DNA of 64,000 bases from Gordonia terrae (GTDB taxonomy: Bacteria > Actinomycetota > Actinomycetes > Mycobacteriales > Mycobacteriaceae), in NCBI RefSeq assembly GCF_001698225.1, contig NZ_CP016594.1:2232001-2296000 (forward strand), given 5' to 3'. A program made the translations under genes and the position numbers. The notes beneath the pieces were generated by a model. That model did no database searches, was not told the DNA's origin, and saw only the letters and a program-made list of their open reading frames with translations. Positions 37,661-44,788 of this stretch are shown here, piece after piece; position 1 is the first letter of the stretch; the number at the start of each line of letters is the position of its first letter.

Positions 37661-37810
37661 CCTCGCTGCGCTCGGTGCCGGCTCAACCAGCGGGGGAAGC
37701 TCCTCGCTGCGCTCGGTGCCGGCTCAACCAGCAGGGGAAGCGCCTCGACCTCGATGCGCTCCTTCGTCGCTTGCTCGGCCCGGCGGCTGCGCTCGGTGCC
37801 GGCTCAACCA
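37661..37810. repeat. Three copies of a CTGCGCTCGGTGCCGGCTCAACCA repeat (split here as positions)
   Basis: Copies at 37661-37696 and 37702-37737 are nearly identical over 36 bp with a 41-bp period; a third, shorter copy is at 37785-37810. The shared core is GCTCGGTGCCGGCTCAACCA. The last copy runs over the stop codon of the trans-sulfuration gene. The core GCTCAACCAG matches the repeats at 2538-2580. Confidence 0.8.
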
Positions 37811-38988
37811 CCTGGGGTGGCCGGGAACGTCGCGTCGAGCGCGGCGGCGAGGTCGGCGATGAGGTCGTCGGCGTCCTCGAGGCCCACCGAGAATCGCAGA
37901 TGGCCCCACTCGCGGAAGGGTTCCGGGTACGCGGCGACCCGGGGCCCGTCGGCACCGACGTGGACGATGAGCGATTCGTCGTGACCGAGTGACACCGCCG
38001 AGGTGATCGTCGTCAGCGCCGAGACGAAGCGATTCTGGGTGGCCGGATCGCCGCGGACCGCGAAGGCCATCATGCCTCCGAAGCCGCGACCGCCGAACTG
38101 CCGCGCGGCCAGGTCGTGTTCGGGATGCGACGACAGTCCCGGGTAGCGCACGTAGGCGATGCGCGGGTCGTCGTCGAGGAAGGCCGCGACCCGCTCGGCA
38201 TTGCGTTGGTGCTGAGCGAATCGCAGTGGCAGGGTGATCGCACCGCGGGCGATCAACCACGCGTTGAACGGCGAGATCACGCCGCCGACGTCGACCATCG
38301 CCTGCTCCCGGATCTGCGCGATCAGGTCCGGTCGGCCGAGCACGGCGCCACCCATCGCGTCACCGTGACCGTTGATGTACTTGGTCAGCGAGTGCACGAC
38401 CAGATCGGCGCCGTCGGCGAGCGGGCGGTACAACACCGGTGGGGTGAAGGTCGAGTCGACGAGCAGCAGCGCTCCGGTGTCGGCGGCGATCTGTGCGAGA
38501 GCGCCGATGTCGGCGACCTTGGTGGTCGGGTTGGCGATCGTCTCGGCGATCAGCATGCGGGTGGTGCCGGGCCGCACGGCGGCGCGGGTGGCATCCAGAT
38601 CCCCGACATCGACGAAGGTCGCCTCGATCCCGTATTTCGTCGGCAACAGGTCCGACCACAGTTTCCACGTGGCCTCGTACGTCGTGTCCGACACGACGAC
38701 GTGGTCACCGGCGGACAGGAGGGTGAAGAACACGGCGTGCAATGCGGCCACCCCGGACGCGAGGACGACGGCGTCGTCGGCATTTTCGAGTGCGGCGAGC
38801 TTGTCCTGCAATGCGACCTCGTTGGCGCCCGTGTTGCGCGTGTAGAACAGTTGCTCGGTGCCCGACCAGCTCATCGCCTCGGGTTCGGGCGGCAGGTGAT
38901 ACGAATTCGCCATCGTGATGGGAGTCCGCACCGACGGACCCGACGCGTCGTTCCCGGCGTGGACGCTGCGTGTCATCTCACCTGTCAC
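37804..38988 (-). CDS. Trans-sulfuration-family PLP enzyme (MetB/MetZ/MGL type)
   Basis: A 394-residue Cys/Met-metabolism enzyme. The Schiff-base lysine is in VVHSLTKYINGHGDAMGG; other motifs are YTRNTGANEVALQDKLAAL, VLASGVAALHAVFF and VDSTFTPPVLYRPLA. Family members include cystathionine gamma-synthase, O-acyl-homoserine sulfhydrylase and methionine gamma-lyase; the residues seen do not separate them, though the tail GHDESLIVHVGADGPR is more like lyase or sulfhydrylase members. Start GTG 38988 overlaps the acyltransferase stop (GTGA); ATG 38976 is a possible alternative. The stop codon lies inside an intergenic repeat. Confidence 0.82.
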   Translation of the reverse strand: MTGEMTRSVHAGNDASGPSVRTPITMANSYHLPPEPEAMSWSGTEQLFYTRNTGANEVALQDKLAALENADDAVVLASGVAALHAVFFTLLSAGDHVVVSDTTYEATWKLWSDLLPTKYGIEATFVDVGDLDATRAAVRPGTTRMLIAETIANPTTKVADIGALAQIAADTGALLLVDSTFTPPVLYRPLADGADLVVHSLTKYINGHGDAMGGAVLGRPDLIAQIREQAMVDVGGVISPFNAWLIARGAITLPLRFAQHQRNAERVAAFLDDDPRIAYVRYPGLSSHPEHDLAARQFGGRGFGGMMAFAVRGDPATQNRFVSALTTITSAVSLGHDESLIVHVGADGPRVAAYPEPFREWGHLRFSVGLEDADDLIADLAAALDATFPATPGG

Positions 38989-40268
38989 GGATGAACTCCC
39001 ATCGGTTCGTCGATGCGTGACCCGGCCGGGTCCATCACGTCCCGATCCATTCCGGACAGGTCGTCGGACACCACATCGGCCGACAGGTCGTCGACGACCG
39101 GTCCCGCAGACCGAGTGGCGTCCGGTTTCTCGTACGTGGGTACGCCGGGTCCGGATCCGGGGGCGACCTCGGCTCGGCGTGGGCGGACGAGGTCGACCAC
39201 CCGTACCGGGAGCTTGTGCAGTTTGTCGATGTGGGCGACGTGGCGGAACTCGGCCCAGCCCCAGCAGGCGGCGAACACCAGCAGCGCCACGGCGTCCATC
39301 GTGACCGAGTTCCACGGGCGGTGCGCGATGTGGATGGGGACCACGACGAGGGCGATCGCCTGGATCACGTAGGAGTCGAGGCTGCGGGTCCCGGTCATGA
39401 CCAGGGGTCGCAGCCAGTCGTGGTGCCACCACTTGAGCAACAGCCGGAAGAGCCCGTAGACGGCCGGGATCGCGAGATACGCGCCGATGGCCCGGGCCGG
39501 TCGGAAGTCCAGCTTGTCGGCGACGTAGGGCTCGAGATGCGCCCAGGGGCCGTGGTCGATGCCGAAGTGGAAGAACAACGCCACCGCGAGGGCGACGACG
39601 ACGATCGCGACCAGCCACCGGTCGACGAACTCCGGGACCTTCCAGGTCGACCAGTTCCAGCCGATGACGAGCGCGGGGACGAACATGATCTGCCAGCCCG
39701 CGACGTTCTGGATGTGCGGGGCGGCCTGGTAGGCGCTGAGGTAGAACCAGCCGGGGGAGTAGATCAGCGAGAACACATAGAGACCCAGCGAGGCGGCGAG
39801 GACCCAGATCCACCAGCCTCGGCGCAGCAGCGGGAAGAGTCCGAACGCCGAGATCAGCAGGACCATGTACAGGAGCAGGATGTTGCCGCCGCTCGGCAGG
39901 TACTGCATCGTCAGCGCGAGCCGGATGCCGTCGGCCCAGCCGTCGACCGGCAGCAAGAGCGTCAGCCAGCGATGACCGGCCAGGGCCGCGGCGACCGCGA
40001 CGAGCGCGATGACCAGCTGGCACAGATAGAGCACGACTATCCGCTTGGCCAGCCGCCGGTAGGCGAAGGCGAGTCCGTGACGCGCGACCCACCGCTGATA
40101 GACGAGGCCGAGGACGATTCCCGACAGCATCACGAACGCGGACATGCCGTCGACGTAGGGATAGGCGTGCGTCGGGGTGGCCAGCGTGGACTCATGCGCG
40201 AAGTGCGCCGTGATCATGCTCCAGATCGCCACCCCGCGGGTGGCATCGATGGCCAGGTCTCGTTTCAT
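38985..40268 (-). CDS. OpgC-like membrane acyltransferase
   Basis: A 427-residue membrane protein with about ten helices. The N-terminus RDLAIDATRGVAIWSMITAHF and the segment SAFVMLSGIVLGLVYQRWV are the OpgC/acyltransferase-3-like signature, with the helix-1 aspartate and a histidine (TAHF) that might be catalytic. In Gram-negative bacteria OpgC succinylates periplasmic glucans; in Actinobacteria related proteins modify envelope glycans. The last 80 residues are cytoplasmic or extracellular, hydrophilic and acidic. Overlaps the trans-sulfuration gene by 4 bp, an unusual pairing. ATG 40268. Confidence 0.8.
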   Translation of the reverse strand: MKRDLAIDATRGVAIWSMITAHFAHESTLATPTHAYPYVDGMSAFVMLSGIVLGLVYQRWVARHGLAFAYRRLAKRIVVLYLCQLVIALVAVAAALAGHRWLTLLLPVDGWADGIRLALTMQYLPSGGNILLLYMVLLISAFGLFPLLRRGWWIWVLAASLGLYVFSLIYSPGWFYLSAYQAAPHIQNVAGWQIMFVPALVIGWNWSTWKVPEFVDRWLVAIVVVALAVALFFHFGIDHGPWAHLEPYVADKLDFRPARAIGAYLAIPAVYGLFRLLLKWWHHDWLRPLVMTGTRSLDSYVIQAIALVVVPIHIAHRPWNSVTMDAVALLVFAACWGWAEFRHVAHIDKLHKLPVRVVDLVRPRRAEVAPGSGPGVPTYEKPDATRSAGPVVDDLSADVVSDDLSGMDRDVMDPAGSRIDEPMGVHP

Positions 40269-40287
40269 TGACTTGCACGATAGACAG

Positions 40288-40320
40288 CGCCGCGGCCCGG
40301 GGTCATCCTGGGCCGCGGCG
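40288..40320 (-). terminator. GC-rich hairpin after the acyl-CoA ligase gene
   Basis: Arms CGCCGCGGCCC (40288-40298) and GGGCCGCGGCG (40310-40320) form a perfect 11-bp stem with an 11-nt loop, 20 bp after the ligase stop. No U-tract. Confidence 0.72.
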
Positions 40321-40340
40321 AGTCGTGCTGAGAGATTCGC

Positions 40341-42128
40341 TCAGGTGTAGAGGTCGGCGATCGCTTCCTTGTGCGCGTCGTGGATGACGTTGCGCTTGAG
40401 CTTCATCGTCGGGGTGAGCTCTCCGGTGTCGATGGTGAAGTCGGTCTCGAGGATGGAGAACTTCTTGATCGCCTCGGCGTTGGAGACCTTGGTGTTGGCC
40501 TCCTTCACCGCGGCGTCGATCTCCGCCTTGAGATCGGCATTGTCGACCAGGTCCGAGGTCGGGGTGTCGGCCGGCAGCCCGTGGCGCTCGAGCCATCCGG
40601 GAACGGCCTCGGCATCGATGGTGATGAGTGCCGCGATGAACGGCTTGTTGTCGCCGACGACGAGACACTGGCTCACCAGGGGATGCGCCCGAATGGTGTC
40701 CTCGAGTTGGGCCGGGGAGACGTTCTTGCCGCCGGCGGTGACGATCAGTTCCTTCTTGCGGCCGGTGATGAACAGATAGCCGTCGTCGAGCGTGCCGATG
40801 TCACCGGTGTGGAACCAGCCGTCGCGGATGGCGTCGTCGGTGGCGGCCTGGTTCTTCCAGTACCCACCGAACACGACGGGTCCCTTGAGCAGGACCTCGC
40901 CGTCCTCGGCGATGGCGACGGTGACGCCGGGGATTGGTCGGCCGACCGAGCCGACTTTCTGGTTGTCCTCGTTGTTGGCCGTGACCGCCGCGGTGGTCTC
41001 CGACAGCCCGTAGCCCTCGTACACCGGGATGCCGACGCCGCGGAAGAAGTGGCCGAGACGCGCGCCGAGCGGGGCGCCGCCGGAGATGGCGCCTTCGCAC
41101 TGGCCGCCCAGGGCGTCGCGCAGCTTGCCGTAGACCAGCTTGTCGAAGACGGCGTGGCGGAGCTTGAGGCCCAGTCCGACCTTGCCGGCCTCGGTGGCCT
41201 TGCTGAACTCGATCGCGGTGTCGGTCGCCTTGTCGAAGATCGAGCCCTTGCCGCCGTCGTAGGCCTTCTGCTTGGCGGAGTTGTACACCTTCTCGAACAC
41301 GCGGGGCACCGACAGCACGTAGTTCGGTTTGAACACACCCAGGTCGGCCACGAGGTTCGTCAGGTCGTTGGTGTGTCCGAGGATCACGCCGTTCTCCACG
41401 CACCCGACGGTGACGACCCGGGCGAAGATGTGGGCCAGCGGCAGGAAGAGCAGCGTCGACTTGCCCTCCCGCATCCCCGCGCCGACCGCGTCACGGGTCG
41501 CCGCGGTCTCGGCGAGGAAGTTCGCGTGCGTCAGGACGACGCCCTTCGGACGACCGGTGGTGCCCGACGTGTAGATCAGCGTGGCGGCGTCGGATGACAA
41601 CGCGTTCGCCTGACGCTGGTCGAGGTCGGCATCGGCGATCTTCGCGCCGCGCTTGGTGACCGTGGGAAGCGCGTGGTCGTCGATGACCAGGGTTTCCTTG
41701 AGGGTCGCTGTCTCGTCGATCACCCGGAGGTGGCGGGTGTAGTGCTCGTGGTTCTCGACGAACAGCAGTGTGGCGCCGGAGTCCTCGAGGATCCACTGGA
41801 CCTGGTCAGGGGCCGAGGTCTCGTAGATCGCGACGGTGCAGGCGCCGGCGCGCCAGATCGCGTAGTCCAGGACGGTCCACTCGTAACGGGTCGAGCAGAG
41901 GATGGCGACGCGGTCCCCGGCCTGCACGCCCGAGGCGATGAGTCCCTTGGCGACCGCGTCCACCTCGTCGGTGAAGTGCTTGGCGGTGACGTTGACCCAT
42001 TGATTGTGTGAGCGCTTGCGGAAGAGCGGCATCGTGGGGCGCTCGGCGCGGTAACGCAGGATCGTGTCGACGGTCGTCGCCTTGTCGTCGATCGTCAGAT
42101 CAGACGGGGTGGCGTACTGCTGCTGCAT
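40341..42128 (-). CDS. Long-chain fatty-acid-CoA ligase (FadD15-like)
   Basis: Activates fatty acids with ATP and CoA (EC 6.2.1.3). The 595-residue ANL enzyme has the AMP-binding loop TLIYTSGTTGRPKGVVLTH, the adenine-site YEGYGLSETTAAVT, the hinge TGDIGTLDDGYLFITGRKKEL and the C-terminal lysine region LTPTMKLKRNVI. The order of domains and the start MQQQYATPSDL resemble FadD15 of M. tuberculosis. Start ATG 42128 with AGGAGT upstream; an earlier start at 42242 would add 38 unlikely residues. It stands alone and is divergent from the DEAD-box helicase gene. Confidence 0.9.
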   Translation of the reverse strand: MQQQYATPSDLTIDDKATTVDTILRYRAERPTMPLFRKRSHNQWVNVTAKHFTDEVDAVAKGLIASGVQAGDRVAILCSTRYEWTVLDYAIWRAGACTVAIYETSAPDQVQWILEDSGATLLFVENHEHYTRHLRVIDETATLKETLVIDDHALPTVTKRGAKIADADLDQRQANALSSDAATLIYTSGTTGRPKGVVLTHANFLAETAATRDAVGAGMREGKSTLLFLPLAHIFARVVTVGCVENGVILGHTNDLTNLVADLGVFKPNYVLSVPRVFEKVYNSAKQKAYDGGKGSIFDKATDTAIEFSKATEAGKVGLGLKLRHAVFDKLVYGKLRDALGGQCEGAISGGAPLGARLGHFFRGVGIPVYEGYGLSETTAAVTANNEDNQKVGSVGRPIPGVTVAIAEDGEVLLKGPVVFGGYWKNQAATDDAIRDGWFHTGDIGTLDDGYLFITGRKKELIVTAGGKNVSPAQLEDTIRAHPLVSQCLVVGDNKPFIAALITIDAEAVPGWLERHGLPADTPTSDLVDNADLKAEIDAAVKEANTKVSNAEAIKKFSILETDFTIDTGELTPTMKLKRNVIHDAHKEAIADLYT

Positions 42129-42364
42129 GGCACTCCTGAGACGGGAGAACAAATGGACATTCCGGACATCGGTATGCGTGTGACCGGGACCGATGGCCGG
42201 ATGAGTGGCACCGACAGTACCAGTATTCGTGGGATGCATCACACCGGTCGGCGATCGTGGTCCGTGCCCTGCTCAGGGGCCTGATGCGACCCCGGCAAGC
42301 CGCGATGCCGACATTCTGGAGCAGGGCCATTACAGTTGAGGGCGATGAATGAGACTTCCGCCGC

Positions 42365-44137
42365 ATGAGTACTTCCGATCACGGCGAGCACGACGCCCCG
42401 ACCGACCCCTCCGTGGGCACGTTCGACGACCTCGAGATCGATCCGCGCGTTCGCGCCGCCGTCACCGACGTGGGCTACGAGACGCCCTCGCCGATTCAGG
42501 CGGCCACCATCCCGACGCTCCTGTCGGGGCGCGACGTGGTGGGTCTGGCGCAGACCGGTACGGGTAAGACCGCAGCCTTCGCCATCCCCATCCTGTCCCG
42601 GCTCGACACGTCTGCGCGGACTCCGCAGGCGCTGATCCTGGCGCCGACTCGTGAGCTCGCCCTGCAGGTCTCCGAGGCGTTCGGCCGTTACTCGGCCCAT
42701 ATGCCCGAGGTGAAGGTCCTGCCGATCTACGGCGGGCAGTCCTATGGCGTCCAACTCGCCGGGCTGCGTCGTGGCGCGCAGGTCATCGTCGGTACCCCGG
42801 GTCGTGTGATCGACCACCTCGACAAGAAGACGCTCGACATCTCGGGGCTGGAGTTCCTCGTCCTCGACGAGGCCGACGAGATGCTGACGATGGGCTTCGC
42901 CGAGGACGTCGAACGCATCCTGGCCGAGACCCCGGACACCAAGCAGGTCGCCTTGTTCTCGGCGACGATGCCCAGCGCAATCCGACGTCTCGCACAGCGC
43001 TACCTGAACTCGCCGCAGGAGATCACGGTCAAGGCGAAGACCGCGACCGCGCAGAACATCACGCAGCGCTACCTCCAGGTCTCCCACCAGCGCAAGCTGG
43101 ATGCGCTGACGCGGTTCCTCGAGGTCGAGACCTTCGACGCGATGATCGTGTTCGTCCGTACCAAGCAGGCGACCGAAGAGCTGGCCGAGAAGTTGCGGTC
43201 TCGCGGATTCTCCGCGGTGGCCATCAACGGCGACCTCGCGCAGGCGCAGCGTGAACGGACCATCAACCAGCTCAAGAACGGTTCGATCGACATCCTGGTC
43301 GCGACCGACGTCGCCGCGCGCGGACTCGACGTCGATCGCATCTCGCACGTCGTCAACTACGACATCCCGCACGACACCGAGTCGTACGTGCACCGCATCG
43401 GCCGCACGGGTCGCGCCGGTCGTTCGGGCAACGCGCTGCTGTTCGTCTCGCCGCGCGAGCGCCACCTGCTGCGCGCCATCGAGCGCGCCACGCGACAGAC
43501 GCTCACCGAGATCGGTCTGCCCAGTGTCGACGACGTCAACGCGCAGCGAGTGGCGAAGTTCGCCGACTCCATCACGCAGAACCTGTCGTCGGACAATCTC
43601 GATCTGTTCCGCGGGCTGATCGAGAACTATGCGCGGGACAACGACGTCGCGATGGCCGACATCGCCGCCGCGCTGGCACTCGAGACGCGGGACGGCGGAT
43701 TCCTGATGACCCCGGATCCGCCGCAGTCGGAGAAGCGCTCCGAGCGCGAGCGTGCACCGCGTCGCCCGGGCGCGAGCTTCGCGACGTACCGGATCGCCGT
43801 CGGCCGGAAGCACAAGGTGTCGCCCGGCGCGATCGTCGGTGCCATCGCCAACGAAGGCGGCCTGACCCGAGCCGACTTCGGCAACATCAGCATCCGCGAC
43901 GACTTCAGCCTCGTGGAACTGCCCGACGACCTCGACAGCGAGACCCTGTCCAATCTGCGGCACACGAAGATCGGCAAGAACCCGATCGACATCCGCAAGG
44001 ACATGGGGTCACCGCGTACGCGTGGCGGCGGCAAGCGCGGAGCGGGTGGTCATGGTGGCGGACGCGACGGTCGCCGCGGCGACAGCTGGGGTAAGCGTCC
44101 GTCACCGCGCGTGGCCGGTCGCGGTCGCCACTCCTGA
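42365..44137 (+). CDS. deaD: DEAD-box RNA helicase, DeaD/CsdA-like
   Basis: A 590-residue ATP-dependent RNA helicase of ribosome assembly, mRNA turnover and cold adaptation. Motifs in order: FDDLEIDPRVRAAV (Q motif), AQTGTGKTAAF (I), APTRELALQ (Ia), TPGRVIDHL, LDEADEMLTMGF (II), SATMP (III), FVRTKQATEEL (IV), ATDVAARGLDVD (V) and HRIGRTGRAGRSG (VI). Residues about 460-535 form a DbpA-type RNA-binding domain (FATYRIAVGRKHKVSPGAIVGAI), and the tail is Gly/Arg-rich. Similar to Rv1253. A small hairpin at 44154-44168 follows. Confidence 0.93.
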   Translation: MSTSDHGEHDAPTDPSVGTFDDLEIDPRVRAAVTDVGYETPSPIQAATIPTLLSGRDVVGLAQTGTGKTAAFAIPILSRLDTSARTPQALILAPTRELALQVSEAFGRYSAHMPEVKVLPIYGGQSYGVQLAGLRRGAQVIVGTPGRVIDHLDKKTLDISGLEFLVLDEADEMLTMGFAEDVERILAETPDTKQVALFSATMPSAIRRLAQRYLNSPQEITVKAKTATAQNITQRYLQVSHQRKLDALTRFLEVETFDAMIVFVRTKQATEELAEKLRSRGFSAVAINGDLAQAQRERTINQLKNGSIDILVATDVAARGLDVDRISHVVNYDIPHDTESYVHRIGRTGRAGRSGNALLFVSPRERHLLRAIERATRQTLTEIGLPSVDDVNAQRVAKFADSITQNLSSDNLDLFRGLIENYARDNDVAMADIAAALALETRDGGFLMTPDPPQSEKRSERERAPRRPGASFATYRIAVGRKHKVSPGAIVGAIANEGGLTRADFGNISIRDDFSLVELPDDLDSETLSNLRHTKIGKNPIDIRKDMGSPRTRGGGKRGAGGHGGGRDGRRGDSWGKRPSPRVAGRGRHS

Positions 44138-44153
44138 ACCGACCCCGGACTGT

Positions 44154-44168
44154 CCCGCCGCCGGCGGG
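44154..44168 (+). terminator. Short hairpin after deaD
   Basis: CCCGCC (44154-44159) and GGCGGG (44163-44168) pair with loop GCC, 17 bp after the deaD stop. Short but GC-rich; modest support. Confidence 0.4.
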
Positions 44169-44225
44169 CTCCCAGTACCAGAAACTGCGTACAACGGCGC
44201 ACTTCTGAGAGCTGCGTGAGAAAAC

Positions 44226-44253
44226 TTGTCAATTCGAGATCGTTCCGTAACCT
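44226..44253 (+). promoter_or_regulatory. Candidate promoter upstream of the rhodanese-like gene
   Basis: TTGTCA (44226-44231) and TAACCT (44248-44253) are spaced by 16 bp in an AT-richer stretch about 100 bp before GTG 44352. Matches a primary-sigma consensus only in part. Confidence 0.35.
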
Positions 44254-44351
44254 GGTCGACGGGGGTCATCCCGCGGGGTCACCATGCGGTGGTCACCGCG
44301 AAACACGATGTACACGGACAAAATTCGAGCAACAGGGTTGGTGAGTCACCG

Positions 44352-44684
44352 GTGTCAGTGGTGAATTCGATTTCGGCAGCAGAGGCAATGAATCACAGCC
44401 GCGAGGGGCACGCAGTGGTCGTCGATGCACGTCCGCAGGTGGTGCGACATCAGGGCAGCCTGCCCGGTGCGCTCGTGGTCGATCCGACCGAGGTGCCGAG
44501 GCGGTTCACGCCCACTCCCTCGGGCACCTTCCCGGTCATCCGCGATCGCGACACCGAGATCGCCGTCGTGTCGGTCCGCTCGGAGGCGCCGCGCATCGCC
44601 GAACAGATCGCCGACTGCGGCTACACCAACGTGCGTTACGTCGACGGGGGTTACCGCGCGCTGCGTTCGCGCACCGTCGGCTGA
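44352..44684 (+). CDS. Rhodanese-like domain without catalytic cysteine
   Basis: A 110-residue single rhodanese fold starting at GTG 44352: SISAAEAMNHSREGHAVVVDAR, then HQGSLPGALVVDPTEVPRRF, and the active-site loop position reads VVSVRSEAPRIAEQIAD followed by GYTNVRYVDGGYRAL. In active sulfurtransferases the loop has Cys as first residue of C-x-x-G-x-[RS]; here it is V-R-S-E-A-P, so no persulfide can form there. Only one cysteine (ADCGY) is present. Such inactive domains are usually binding or sensing modules. Adjacent to the large helicase gene, 104 bp apart. Confidence 0.78.
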   Translation: MSVVNSISAAEAMNHSREGHAVVVDARPQVVRHQGSLPGALVVDPTEVPRRFTPTPSGTFPVIRDRDTEIAVVSVRSEAPRIAEQIADCGYTNVRYVDGGYRALRSRTVG

Positions 44685-44788
44685 AGCACCCGCGAGAGAA
44701 TCCGGCGCCGTCCCGCGCGACTGCGCGGGTCCCTCTGACCAGCGTCTTGTAGCGTAAGAGTCGCCGGCGACGAGAGGAACACATCGGT

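Noticed and set aside
37661..37810. Possible CRISPR array
   Set aside because: Only three irregular copies with unequal spacing, no uniform spacers and no cas gene in the window.
38985..40092. A longer form of the trans-sulfuration enzyme starting at 40092
   Set aside because: The added 360 codons are a shadow of the OpgC-like gene in another frame; the real enzyme starts at 38988 or 38976.
42239..43963. A 574-codon minus-strand frame opposite deaD
   Set aside because: All DEAD-box motifs are on the plus strand; the antisense product has no family.
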